This document shows positions 1-6,469 of a stretch of 14,207 nt of DNA, in pieces. Under the pieces are notes generated by a model that was not told where the DNA came from, did not search any database, and saw only the letters and a list, made by a program, of their open reading frames with translations. Source of the DNA: CAYLHS01 sp964594235 (lineage in GTDB: Bacteria > Actinomycetota > Acidimicrobiia > Spongiisociales > UBA4744). The stretch's first letter is position 1. Every line of letters starts with the position of its first letter. A program made the position numbers and the translations under genes. Location of the stretch: the NCBI GenBank assembly GCA_964594235.1, contig CAZQMF010000040.1, forward strand, positions 1 through 14,207. The letters run 5' to 3'.

Positions 1-9
1 GCGGTGGGG

Positions 10-861
10 TCATTGGCCTCCGCCGCCCGAGCCGCCGTTGCCGCCGTTGCCGCCGCTGTCGTCACCGCCGTGATGGCCGTCGCCCGAGCCGGGCGCCATG
101 GTCGACGGCACCATCGTGGTGGTCGTCGAGTCGGGGGCTTCGCTCGGCTGGTTCATCATCTCACGGGTGGTCTCCCTGACCTGCTCGGCGGTTTCGGTGA
201 CCTGGTTCACCTGCTGCTGCTCCATCTGACGGGTCATGATGCGCAGCATCTCGGTCAGGTCGTCCCGGTACTGCTCAGACGTCTGTGTCCGAGTCTGCAC
301 CTGCACGGCGGCCTGCTCGAGGGCCTCCGCGGCCGGTCCATAGCCATCGCGCAGTTGTCCGATCGCAGTTCCTGCGAGTTCGAGACCCTGGAAAACGCGA
401 TCGCGGACGACGAGGTGTTCCGCCTCTTGGAGCCGCTCCTGAGTCCCGCCGTCGAACAGGCCGACCCTCTCCATGAAGGTATCGACCTTGTAGAGCGGGT
501 CGCCGGGTGCGGCCGAGTTGGCAACGACCCCAACTCCACCTGTGACGGCGGCGAGCGCGACAGACGCCGCGAGGACCTTTGCGACGATTGCGGTAATGAA
601 GCTTCCGAACACGGTACGTCTCCTCCATCGATAGCGTCGGGAAACCCGGCTGTGTGCCGGGGCGAGACGGACAGCGTTCGCGGTCGCGGCAATCTGAGCC
701 GTCGACGTGGTCTGTTCGACAGGCTCGGCGGTCCGGAGCCGTGCGAGGTAGTCGCCGACAGGGCTCTGGGGAGCCGTCCCGTCGATGATCGCTTCGGCCT
801 CTTCGTCGCTGAGTCTGTGAAATCTCTCCATCTCACCCCCGTTACCGTCGAACGAGCTCAT
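10..861 (-). CDS. Membrane-anchored anti-sigma-like protein (DUF5667-type)
   Basis: A 283-residue protein, probably the membrane regulator that holds the sigma factor encoded just upstream. Residues 1-80 are cytoplasmic and end in a basic stretch (RRYRWRRR, 75-82). One membrane helix spans about 87-112. It is followed by PGDPLYKVD (119-127), the hallmark of the DUF5667 domain seen in actinobacterial anti-sigma-like proteins, then by a Gln/Glu-rich, coiled-coil-prone helical region (about 140-235). The tail is Thr/Pro-rich, then Gly/Asn/Ser-rich with HHGGDD. The ATG at 859-861 overlaps the sigma stop as ATGA, which suggests translational coupling. A second in-frame ATG at 831 sits behind a GGGGG run and is an alternative start. 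No zinc-binding HxxxCxxC motif of ZAS anti-sigma factors is visible, so the anti-sigma role rests on gene order, topology and the DUF5667 motif. The stop lies 10 nt from the window edge, so the downstream context is unseen. Confidence 0.72.
   Translation of the reverse strand: MSSFDGNGGEMERFHRLSDEEAEAIIDGTAPQSPVGDYLARLRTAEPVEQTTSTAQIAATANAVRLAPAHSRVSRRYRWRRRTVFGSFITAIVAKVLAASVALAAVTGGVGVVANSAAPGDPLYKVDTFMERVGLFDGGTQERLQEAEHLVVRDRVFQGLELAGTAIGQLRDGYGPAAEALEQAAVQVQTRTQTSEQYRDDLTEMLRIMTRQMEQQQVNQVTETAEQVRETTREMMNQPSEAPDSTTTTMVPSTMAPGSGDGHHGGDDSGGNGGNGGSGGGGQ
31..57. repeat. Three tandem copies of a GC-rich 9-mer
   Basis: The unit GCCGCCGTT occurs at 31-39 and 40-48, with a third copy (GCCGCCGCT) at 49-57 that has one mismatch. 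On the minus strand it encodes the Gly-Gly-Asn repeats of the anti-sigma-like protein's tail. Such in-frame short repeats can change copy number by slippage without breaking the gene. Confidence 0.8.
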
Positions 862-1403
862 AGGGGTACGACCAGTCTTCTGCGAAGCGCGTCCAGGCCT
901 CGACGCTGAAGTGCCTTCACCGCTCCGGGACGCTTGCGAAGGATCACTGCGATCTCGGGAACGGTCAGACCGGCGATGATGCGCAGTGTCAACACGTCGC
1001 GTTGGGCAGGAGACAGCTCCTGAATCAACGCATACGTCTCGTCGGTTGCGAGACTGGTGTCGACTTCGTCTTCGACCGAGGGTGCTGGGTCGGCGACGGA
1101 CTCCATCTGATCGTCGGTCGGGTACTCGCGTCGGCGGGACCATCGGCGCCGCTCGTCGATCACTCTGTGGTGAGCGATCATGAACACCCACGATCGGAAC
1201 GCAGCTTCGTCTCCTTCGAATGTGGGGATGTTGCGAGCCAGTTGGAGGAACACGTCGCCCAACCGGTCCTCCGGTTCGGTGGACCCTTGTGCCCGAAGGT
1301 ATCCGAGCACCTGTCCGGCCAGGTCGCGATAGAGGGCGGTCCACGCCCAGTCGGCGCCCGTCTTCGCGGCGTCAAGTGTGGAGTCGAACCCAGGTCCGAT
1401 CAT
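858..1403 (-). CDS. ECF-type RNA polymerase sigma factor
   Basis: A 181-residue sigma factor of the extracytoplasmic-function (group 4) class; length and architecture fit the family. Region 2 covers about 20-90: it contains EDRLGDVFLQLARN (45-58), then AFRSWVFMIAHHRVIDERRR (68-87), the usual -10-recognition and core-binding block. An acidic linker (about 97-122) leads into region 4 (about 125-178), with the helix-turn-helix block LSPAQRDVLTLRIIAGLTVPEIA (130-152) and the basic recognition helix around KALQRRGLDALRRR. Region 3 and region 1.1 are absent, as expected. The ATG at 1401-1403 has only a weak ribosome-binding site. The stop overlaps the next gene's start (ATGA, 858-861). That partner is a membrane protein with an anti-sigma-like layout, so this is probably a sigma factor released by an envelope signal. 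The target promoters cannot be read from this window. Confidence 0.93.
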   Translation of the reverse strand: MIGPGFDSTLDAAKTGADWAWTALYRDLAGQVLGYLRAQGSTEPEDRLGDVFLQLARNIPTFEGDEAAFRSWVFMIAHHRVIDERRRWSRRREYPTDDQMESVADPAPSVEDEVDTSLATDETYALIQELSPAQRDVLTLRIIAGLTVPEIAVILRKRPGAVKALQRRGLDALRRRLVVPL

Positions 1404-1441
1404 GCGATCATGCGGTCCACACTGGCGTTACCGCACACATT

Positions 1442-1454
1442 CCCTCGAAGGGTA
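1442..1454 (-). promoter_or_regulatory. Possible -10 box and small hairpin upstream of the sigma gene
   Basis: In the 56-nt gap before the sigma gene, the minus strand carries TACCCT (1449-1454), which fits TANNNT and would give a leader of about 39 nt. It overlaps a 4-bp hairpin (CCCT-CGA-AGGG on the plus strand, 1442-1452). No convincing -35 or ECF-type GGAAC/CGT pair was found, so this is only a candidate. Confidence 0.25.
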
Positions 1455-1459
1455 CGGGC

Positions 1460-2233
1460 TCAGAAGCCGACATGAACACCCAGCGCGGTGAACAGCACAA
1501 CCATCATCCCTACCCCCATCTGCGTCCAGCCGACCCTCTTGGCGGGGACCGGTGGTCGATGCAGCGAGATGACCGACGTCACCGCCAGCAGCACCATTGC
1601 GGCGACCGACGACCAAGGCGCGGCGTTCGCCAGCGCCAACGCGAGCGTCGCGAGGATCGCCGCCATCTGCATCCACACGATCGGTCCGTGCGGAACATCT
1701 TTGGACTTGAATCGGCGGACCATCCCGCGCGCAAGGAAGATGGCCGCCACGTCACGCGCCGCAAGCACACCCCACAGCCCGAACGAGGGGACCCAGTCCC
1801 AGCCTGCACCCATGGTGATCGCGGCGACGGCCGAGCCCATGGCGACCGCCCCACACAGTTGGGGGAGCAGTCCACGGTTCTGGCTGTGCGCGTCGGCACG
1901 AAGTGATACGGCAGCCAATGGTGCAGCAACCAGCAGCGGCCACCAAAACGGACCGCGATGAGTGACGAACGCGCCGATGGCGCCGGCGAGCGCGACGAGC
2001 ACGTAGAGGGCCGCGGCGGTGAGTGCCGCACTCGACCGTTCGAGCCAGCGTCGGCGCACGAGGTCGGTGGCAACGAGCTTCACCGGGCGTCGTGCGAGGA
2101 AGGCGGCGGTCGCTGCCACTCCGAGTTCCCACCCTGTGGCCGTCGAAGCCACCAGCAGACCGAGCAGGATCGGCTCGAGAGTGAAACCCCACCCGCCATG
2201 CTCCGTCGGGAACGCGACCGACCTGAGTTTCAC
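1460..2233 (-). CDS. YwiC-like integral membrane protein
   Basis: A 257-residue polytopic membrane protein. The N-terminus has PTEHGGWGF (9-17), the P-x-EHG-x-W signature of the YwiC-like family. About eight hydrophobic segments follow, separated by short basic loops (RRPVK 48-52, RRRWLER 60-66, RRFK 173-176). The family's biochemical function is not established to my knowledge, so none is claimed. The start is a GTG at 2231-2233 that overlaps the stop of tag as GTGA. A strong GGAGG (2241-2245 on the minus strand) sits 7 nt upstream, inside the end of tag; this supports the start and predicts coupled translation. The downstream sigma gene begins 56 nt after the stop. Confidence 0.85.
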   Translation of the reverse strand: MKLRSVAFPTEHGGWGFTLEPILLGLLVASTATGWELGVAATAAFLARRPVKLVATDLVRRRWLERSSAALTAAALYVLVALAGAIGAFVTHRGPFWWPLLVAAPLAAVSLRADAHSQNRGLLPQLCGAVAMGSAVAAITMGAGWDWVPSFGLWGVLAARDVAAIFLARGMVRRFKSKDVPHGPIVWMQMAAILATLALALANAAPWSSVAAMVLLAVTSVISLHRPPVPAKRVGWTQMGVGMMVVLFTALGVHVGF

Positions 2234-2820
2234 TGTGCGGCCTCCACGAGCGACCGTACGAAGCATCCGTCGTAGTGGTCGTTGACCATGCCGACCGCCT
2301 GCATGAACGCGTAGAGGATCGTCGGTCCGACGAATCGGAACCCCCTCGACCTCAGATCCTCGCTCAGCGCAACGGACTCGGCGGTCTGTGCCGGCACGTC
2401 GCCGATCGGGGCGAGAAGGCGTGGCGGTTTGAAGCGATCGAGGTAGTCGGCGAGTGATCCGAACTCGACGATGAGTTGACGGGCAAGACGCGCGTTGGAG
2501 ATCGTCGCTTCGATCTTGCCGCGATGGCGCACGATCTCCGCATTGGCGAGGAGGCGGTCCACGTCCCGGTCTCCATAGGCGGCGACGGTGTCGATGTCGA
2601 AACCATCGAACGCATCCCGGAATGCCTCCCGTTTGCGCAAGATCGTGATCCACGCAAGACCCGCTTGGAACGCGTCGAGGGAGAGCTTCTGAAAGAGCAG
2701 CGTGTCGTCGCGGACCGGGAATCCCCACTCGGTGTCGTGGTACGAGACGTACAGCGGGTCGTCGCCCGGCCACCAACATCGCGTGAGGCCGTCTGGCCCG
2801 GTCCGGAGAGCCGCATTCAT
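2230..2820 (-). CDS. tag: DNA-3-methyladenine glycosylase I
   Basis: A 196-residue base-excision repair enzyme that removes 3-methyladenine from alkylated DNA in the cytoplasm. Length and motifs match the family throughout: RCWW (14-17), YHDTEWG (27-33), QAGLAWITILRKRE (52-65), IVRHRGKI, the RGFRFVG block, then FMQAVGMVNDH (about 172-182). By comparison with E. coli Tag (Cys4, His17, His175, Cys179), the zinc ligands would be Cys15, His28, His182 and Cys186; all are present. Trp57 corresponds to the base-stacking Trp46. At the position of E. coli Glu38, which contacts the base, this protein has Asp49 (LDAFQAGLAW). The ATG at 2818-2820 follows a good promoter. The gene is divergent from a response regulator and overlaps the YwiC-like gene downstream by 4 nt. 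No Ada-type regulator is nearby. Confidence 0.96.
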   Translation of the reverse strand: MNAALRTGPDGLTRCWWPGDDPLYVSYHDTEWGFPVRDDTLLFQKLSLDAFQAGLAWITILRKREAFRDAFDGFDIDTVAAYGDRDVDRLLANAEIVRHRGKIEATISNARLARQLIVEFGSLADYLDRFKPPRLLAPIGDVPAQTAESVALSEDLRSRGFRFVGPTILYAFMQAVGMVNDHYDGCFVRSLVEAAQ

Positions 2821-2838
2821 GGAGCTGAGATCATACGC

Positions 2839-2869
2839 AGTATCGGATGCCGCGCACTCATCCTGTCAA
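2839..2869 (-). promoter_or_regulatory. Promoter of tag (minus strand)
   Basis: A perfect -35 TTGACA (2864-2869, minus strand) is followed after 19 nt by GATACT (2839-2844), which would start transcription near 2832 and leave a leader of about 12 nt. A second possible -10, TATGAT (2830-2835), lies closer to the ATG without a matched -35. The -10 sits in the 9-mer CGATACTGC, which recurs at two other promoters in this window. Confidence 0.55.
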
Positions 2870-2888
2870 GTTTTGGCGGCGCGCGGCC

Positions 2889-2894
2889 GATACT
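2889..2894 (+). promoter_or_regulatory. -10 box of the response regulator gene, leaderless type
   Basis: GATACT lies exactly at -12 to -7 relative to the GTG at 2901, with ATG following at 2904. If it is used, the mRNA would begin at or next to the start codon. No convincing -35 and no Shine-Dalgarno sequence are visible, consistent with leaderless expression. Confidence 0.4.
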
Positions 2895-2903
2895 GCTGGC
2901 GTG

Positions 2904-3290
2904 ATGAACAAGATCCTGGTGATCGAGGACGAGCCGTCCAACTCGATGCTCGCGGAGGTCAGTCTCCGAAGGCTGGGGTGTCAGATCATTGTCAAGGCAA
3001 ACGGACTCAGCGGGCTCGATCGGGCGAGGCAAGGCGACGTCGATCTCGTCATCCTCGACATCGCCCTGCCCGGAGTGGGTGGCTGGGAGATCCTCGATGC
3101 CCTGAGGAGTGACCAGGTGACCGCCAGGATGCCGGTATTGGTGGTGACGGCGCACGCCGGCGAAGAGTCGATGGGGCGCGCGTACAGGGGTGGCGCAGAC
3201 GCCTACCTCGAAAAGCCCTATCTCCCCGAGAACCTCAGACGTACGGTCGAGATGCTCCTCGGCAGGTTGCCGGCCCCCGAACCTTCCTAG
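2904..3290 (+). CDS. Single-domain response regulator (CheY/DivK-like receiver)
   Basis: A 128-residue stand-alone phosphoreceiver with no output domain. It starts KILVIEDEPSN (3-13), giving the acidic metal-binding pair Glu8/Asp9. The phospho-acceptor is Asp52 (VILDIALPG), the switch threonine is Thr82 (VVTAH) and the conserved lysine is Lys104 (LEKPY). All catalytic positions are intact, so it should be phosphorylatable, and it must act through a protein partner. No histidine kinase is encoded in the window. The start could be the ATG at 2904 or the GTG at 2901; the promoter spacing fits 2901 slightly better. The upstream in-frame extension lies in the tag promoter region and is not supported. 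Two stop codons occur in tandem (3288-3293). Confidence 0.93.
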   Translation: MNKILVIEDEPSNSMLAEVSLRRLGCQIIVKANGLSGLDRARQGDVDLVILDIALPGVGGWEILDALRSDQVTARMPVLVVTAHAGEESMGRAYRGGADAYLEKPYLPENLRRTVEMLLGRLPAPEPS

Positions 3291-3315
3291 TAGCGCCCGC
3301 CGTGTTCCCCGATTC

Positions 3316-3352
3316 TCGGGAGGACGATCACATGGGCCTTCCGCTCTCCCGA
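3316..3352. terminator. Weak hairpin in a convergent gap, possible bidirectional terminator
   Basis: The 111-nt gap between the response regulator and the convergent peptidase gene holds TCGGGAG (3316-3322) and its complement CTCCCGA (3346-3352) around a 23-nt loop. There is no T-run on either side, so intrinsic termination is uncertain. Nothing else recognisable lies in the gap. Confidence 0.25.
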
Positions 3353-3401
3353 AGATGTGCTGGAGTCTGGCCCGTGCCGTGCATCGCTCACCCCTATGGT
3401 G

Positions 3402-4880
3402 TCAGCCGTCCTCGGCTCTCAGGAACGACTCCAGGTCGGCTCGGAGGCGCTCTCGGGACGGTCGGTGAACGTACATCATGTGTCCCGCTTCGTACCGGCG
3501 TTCGGTGATCCGGTCGGTGTCCCGCAAGCCGAGGTGATGAATCGTGTAGTCGGTCGCGTAGTAGGGGGTGGCTATGTCGAAGTAGCCGGATGCCACGAAG
3601 ACGCGCATGTGAGGGTTGCGGGCCATCGTCGAACGCAGGGCTTCTGAGACGTCGACGTACGCATTCTGGAAATCCTCATAGTTCCAGTCCTTCCCCACGT
3701 CAGGGTTGAGGATCTCATACGGCAGGTCGCTCTCATACCCGAGCTCGCGTCGAACGTAGTCATTGAACATCGCCGCGTATGACCCGAGTGTTGCATCGAT
3801 GCTTGGATCGTTCTCGAGCATGGAACCGACGAGATAGCGATCGATTCCCTTGTAGCGGCTGTCGATGCGGCCGATGGTGTAGCCGTCCCCACGGAGGAGT
3901 TCCTTGAGGAAGTGGAACTTCTCGATCCGCAAATCGGAGCGCTCGACGAATTCAGGTGAGAGACCTGTGAGTCTCGCGATCTGAGCTGCGGTGCGGGATC
4001 GTTCCTCCTCGGGGAGGCGATCCCCCTGCCATAGGGCCGCCATGTAGTCACCAGATGCGAAGGCTTCCGCCGTTGTGAGCACATCCGTCAAAGGAAGGGC
4101 CTGCAGCTCGTCGTCGAGCTTGTGGTGGTACCAGGCGGCAGCTGCGTATGAAGGGAGGTACAGGATGTAGGGGAGATCGTTGCCTCGATGAAAACCCCGA
4201 CTCTTCTTGTCGAGGGCGAGCGTCTGGAAGTTGAGCACGGACGAGATCAGAATGACACCGTTGAGGTACATGCCGTAGCGCTCGAGAAGGTGATGAGCGA
4301 GTCCGGCAGACCGGGTTGTTCCGTAGCTCTCGCCGATCAGGTACTTCGGAGAAGCCCACCTCCCGAACCGGTTCAGATAGAGACGAATGAAGCTGCCCAC
4401 CGTCTCGATGTCGCGAGTGAAGTGGTGAAACGATGACGCCTCCTTGCCAGGGATTGCCCTGGTGAAGCCGGTCGACACGGGATCGATGAACACGAGGTCT
4501 GCAACATCGAGGATCGATTCATCGTTTGCCACCAGTCGTCCCGGAGGTGGAGTCTGGTTGCCTTCGTCATCCAGGTAGACGCGTCGTGGACCGAGAAGGC
4601 CGAGGTGGAGCCACACGGATGCCGAGCCGGGGCCACCGTTGAACGCGAAGATGATGGGACGTTCCGACGGGTCCGCGACCTCGTCGCGTGTATAGGAGAC
4701 GAAGAAGAACGACGCCTTCTTCTCGCCTTCCTCCTCGGTGAGGAGGAAGCGTCCCGCTGTGGCCGTGTAGTCGAACGTCTTCCCGCCGATGGTGGCGCTG
4801 TGGGCGCTTTCCGAGACGTGCTCCTCGAAGTGCGGAGGGGTGGGGGTCGGCTCTTCCTTGGGGGATTGTTCGGTAGTCAC
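3402..4880 (-). CDS. Serine carboxypeptidase-like protein (peptidase family S10)
   Basis: A 492-residue alpha/beta-hydrolase-fold peptidase. The full S10 signature is present: NGGPGSAS (81-88) forming the oxyanion region; catalytic Ser185 in LIGESYGTTR (181-190); catalytic Asp435 in VASGYFDIATP (429-439); catalytic His467 in YEAGHMMYVH (463-472). Known S10 enzymes cleave C-terminal residues from peptides, usually at acidic pH. The substrate here is unknown. The N-terminus (MTTEQSPKEE, then Pro/Thr-rich) has no signal peptide, so it is probably cytoplasmic or exported by an unknown route. The start is a GTG at 4878-4880; TAGCCT at 4887-4892 on the minus strand lies exactly six nt before it, pointing to a leaderless mRNA. 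It is divergent from the molybdoenzyme gene across 92 nt. Confidence 0.93.
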   Translation of the reverse strand: MTTEQSPKEEPTPTPPHFEEHVSESAHSATIGGKTFDYTATAGRFLLTEEEGEKKASFFFVSYTRDEVADPSERPIIFAFNGGPGSASVWLHLGLLGPRRVYLDDEGNQTPPPGRLVANDESILDVADLVFIDPVSTGFTRAIPGKEASSFHHFTRDIETVGSFIRLYLNRFGRWASPKYLIGESYGTTRSAGLAHHLLERYGMYLNGVILISSVLNFQTLALDKKSRGFHRGNDLPYILYLPSYAAAAWYHHKLDDELQALPLTDVLTTAEAFASGDYMAALWQGDRLPEEERSRTAAQIARLTGLSPEFVERSDLRIEKFHFLKELLRGDGYTIGRIDSRYKGIDRYLVGSMLENDPSIDATLGSYAAMFNDYVRRELGYESDLPYEILNPDVGKDWNYEDFQNAYVDVSEALRSTMARNPHMRVFVASGYFDIATPYYATDYTIHHLGLRDTDRITERRYEAGHMMYVHRPSRERLRADLESFLRAEDG

Positions 4881-4886
4881 CGGGCC

Positions 4887-4892
4887 AGGCTA
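4887..4892 (-). promoter_or_regulatory. -10 box of the S10 peptidase gene, leaderless type
   Basis: TAGCCT on the minus strand matches TANNNT. Six nt separate it from the GTG start, placing the predicted transcription start on the first base of the start codon. No Shine-Dalgarno sequence is visible. No -35 at normal spacing was found. Confidence 0.45.
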
Positions 4893-4935
4893 CAGGCGTG
4901 AACTCTCAACGTTTCCGAAACTCGCATCGAAACAC

Positions 4936-4964
4936 GAGACAAACACGCATCATTCACATACGCT
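4936..4964 (+). promoter_or_regulatory. Promoter of the molybdoenzyme gene
   Basis: GAGACA (4936-4941, four of six bases matching TTGACA) and TACGCT (4959-4964) are 17 nt apart. Transcription would start about 2 nt before the ATG at 4973, nearly leaderless. This supports the 4973 start over an upstream in-frame GTG at 4898, which would place the promoter inside the gene. Confidence 0.45.
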
Positions 4965-4972
4965 CGAAGCTT

Positions 4973-6466
4973 ATGAAACGAAGATATGCCGCCCTCGCAG
5001 GTGTCGCTGCAGCCGCCGCAGCCGTCGGATTCGGGGAACTGATCGGGGGAATCGTCCCCGGTGGCTCCTCGCTCGTGCTGGCCGTCGGTTCTCGGGTGAT
5101 CGACGCGGCACCACCATTCGTGAAAGACTTCGCCGTGTCGACGCTCGGGACCGCCGACAAGCCCGCGCTGATCATCGGTGTGATCGTGTTCACGCTGCTC
5201 CTCGGAGCGCTCTTCGGTGTCTTGGCTGCACGCAGACGATGGCTTGGCGCGGCCGGATTCGCACTTCTCGGTGTGGTCGGTGGTCTCGCGATCGCAACGA
5301 CCGAGTCGGCCTGGGCTGCGATTCTGGTGGCCGGTGTCGCGTTCGTAGCGGGAGTCGGAACCTTGTTGCTGTTGCTGCGAACCGGTGCCGGTATCGTCGA
5401 CGGGGGACGGCGGGCGTTTCTGCGACAGGCCGGTTCACTCGTCGCGTTGGGTGGATTCGCCGCCATCGCCGGCCGCGCGCTCGTGCAGGCAGCCGCGACG
5501 ACCGGCGCGCGGAACGACGTGGTTCTGCAGCCTCCCGTCACCCGGCCGGAGGCCCTGACGGCATCGCTCGACGTCCCGGGGATCTCGCCACAGTACGTTC
5601 CCAATCCGGACTTCTATCGGATCGATACGTCGCTGTCCGCCCCGAAGGTGAACGTCGATACGTGGAAGCTGTCGATCACCGGCATGGTCGATCATCCTCT
5701 CGAGTTCACGTTCGATGAACTGCTGGCCATGCCGATGGTTGAGCGGGACGTGACACTCTCATGTGTTTCCAACGAAGTCGGTGGTGACCTTGTCGGCAAC
5801 GCCCGCTGGCAGGGTGTCGTGCTGTCCGACCTGCTCGACCAAGCGGGTGTCCAAGATGGCGCGACGCAGATCGTTGGCCGCTCCGTCGATGACTTCACCG
5901 TTGGCTTCCCCACGCAACTCGCGTTCGACGGTCGTACCGCCCTCGTCGCGATAGGGATGAACGGGGAACCGCTTCCGATCGATCACGGCTTCCCCGCTCG
6001 GCTGGTCGTTGCAGGTCTCTATGGGTACGTGTCGGCGACCAAGTGGCTGAGTGAGATCGAACTGACCACCCTCGAGGCGTTCGACGCCTATTGGGTGCCG
6101 CGAGGCTGGGCGAAGCAGGCGCCGATCAAGACCGAATCCCGGATCGACGTTCCCGCACCTGGGCGAAGGGTCACAGCAGGAACAACGCCGATCGCGGGGG
6201 TCGCGTGGGCGCCGACCCGCGGGATCTCGAAGGTGGAGGTTCAGGTCGACGACGGATCGTGGCGGACCGCCCGACTCGGGGCTGAGGACGGTACCGAGGC
6301 GTGGCGGCAGTGGGTGCTCGACTGGGACGCGACTGTGGGCACGCACACGATCACCGTGCGGGCAACTGACGGTAGCGGCGCCCTTCAGCTCGAGGAGCGG
6401 TTCCCACCGCGGCCCGACGGCGCGACCGGATGGCACTCGGTCACCGTCAACGTCGTCAATGCGTGA
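4973..6466 (+). CDS. Membrane-anchored molybdopterin oxidoreductase, sulfite-oxidase fold
   Basis: A 497-residue molybdenum enzyme with a membrane anchor. Five hydrophobic helices are visible: about 5-27, 65-86, 90-109, 114-135 and 154-173. Positive charges (KRR 2-4, RRR 87-89, RR 146-147) all fall on the predicted inside, so the catalytic part faces outward. RRAFLRQAG (146-154) resembles a twin-arginine motif just before the last helix. The oxidoreductase molybdopterin-binding domain spans about 225-370; Cys264 in TLSCVSNEVGG is the expected molybdenum ligand, followed by GNARWQGV and GYVSATKWLSEIEL. An Ig-like dimerisation domain follows (about 385-497), with the usual IAGVAWAP and VEVQVDDGSW. 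The substrate is unknown; sulfite or another S/N-oxide is possible. No cofactor genes or heme partner are nearby. The stop codon is contiguous with that of the convergent acyl-CoA dehydrogenase. Confidence 0.9.
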   Translation: MKRRYAALAGVAAAAAAVGFGELIGGIVPGGSSLVLAVGSRVIDAAPPFVKDFAVSTLGTADKPALIIGVIVFTLLLGALFGVLAARRRWLGAAGFALLGVVGGLAIATTESAWAAILVAGVAFVAGVGTLLLLLRTGAGIVDGGRRAFLRQAGSLVALGGFAAIAGRALVQAAATTGARNDVVLQPPVTRPEALTASLDVPGISPQYVPNPDFYRIDTSLSAPKVNVDTWKLSITGMVDHPLEFTFDELLAMPMVERDVTLSCVSNEVGGDLVGNARWQGVVLSDLLDQAGVQDGATQIVGRSVDDFTVGFPTQLAFDGRTALVAIGMNGEPLPIDHGFPARLVVAGLYGYVSATKWLSEIELTTLEAFDAYWVPRGWAKQAPIKTESRIDVPAPGRRVTAGTTPIAGVAWAPTRGISKVEVQVDDGSWRTARLGAEDGTEAWRQWVLDWDATVGTHTITVRATDGSGALQLEERFPPRPDGATGWHSVTVNVVNA

Positions 6467-6469
6467 TCA
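6464..6469. other. Abutting convergent stop codons in a TGATCA palindrome
   Basis: The plus-strand TGA (6464-6466) and the minus-strand TGA (6467-6469) together make the palindrome TGATCA. There is no intergenic base and so no separate terminator. Transcripts of the two genes must end inside the opposite gene or be stopped by another mechanism. Confidence 0.9.

Larger units (their letters stand above)
2837..2896. repeat. Inverted repeat spanning the divergent tag/response-regulator promoters
   Basis: GCAGTATCGG (2837-2846) and CCGATACTGC (2887-2896) are perfect 10-bp inverted copies separated by 40 nt. Each arm contains the -10 candidate of the gene it faces. The two arms could be two similar promoters or binding sites for one regulator acting on both genes. 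Confidence 0.55.

Noticed and set aside
4..909. 301-codon plus-strand frame opposite the anti-sigma-like gene
   Set aside because: The minus-strand protein has a membrane helix, a DUF5667 motif and a coupled start; the plus frame is low-complexity and motif-free.
1190..2779. tag, YwiC-like and sigma read as one fused long minus-strand frame
   Set aside because: The open frame from 1460 to 2779 is only an accident of frame; the tag product is complete in another frame and the YwiC-like start is set by GGAGG and a GTGA overlap.
4898..4972. Longer N-terminus of the molybdoenzyme from a GTG at 4898
   Set aside because: It adds a hydrophilic stretch absent from the expected topology and would contain the gene's own promoter.
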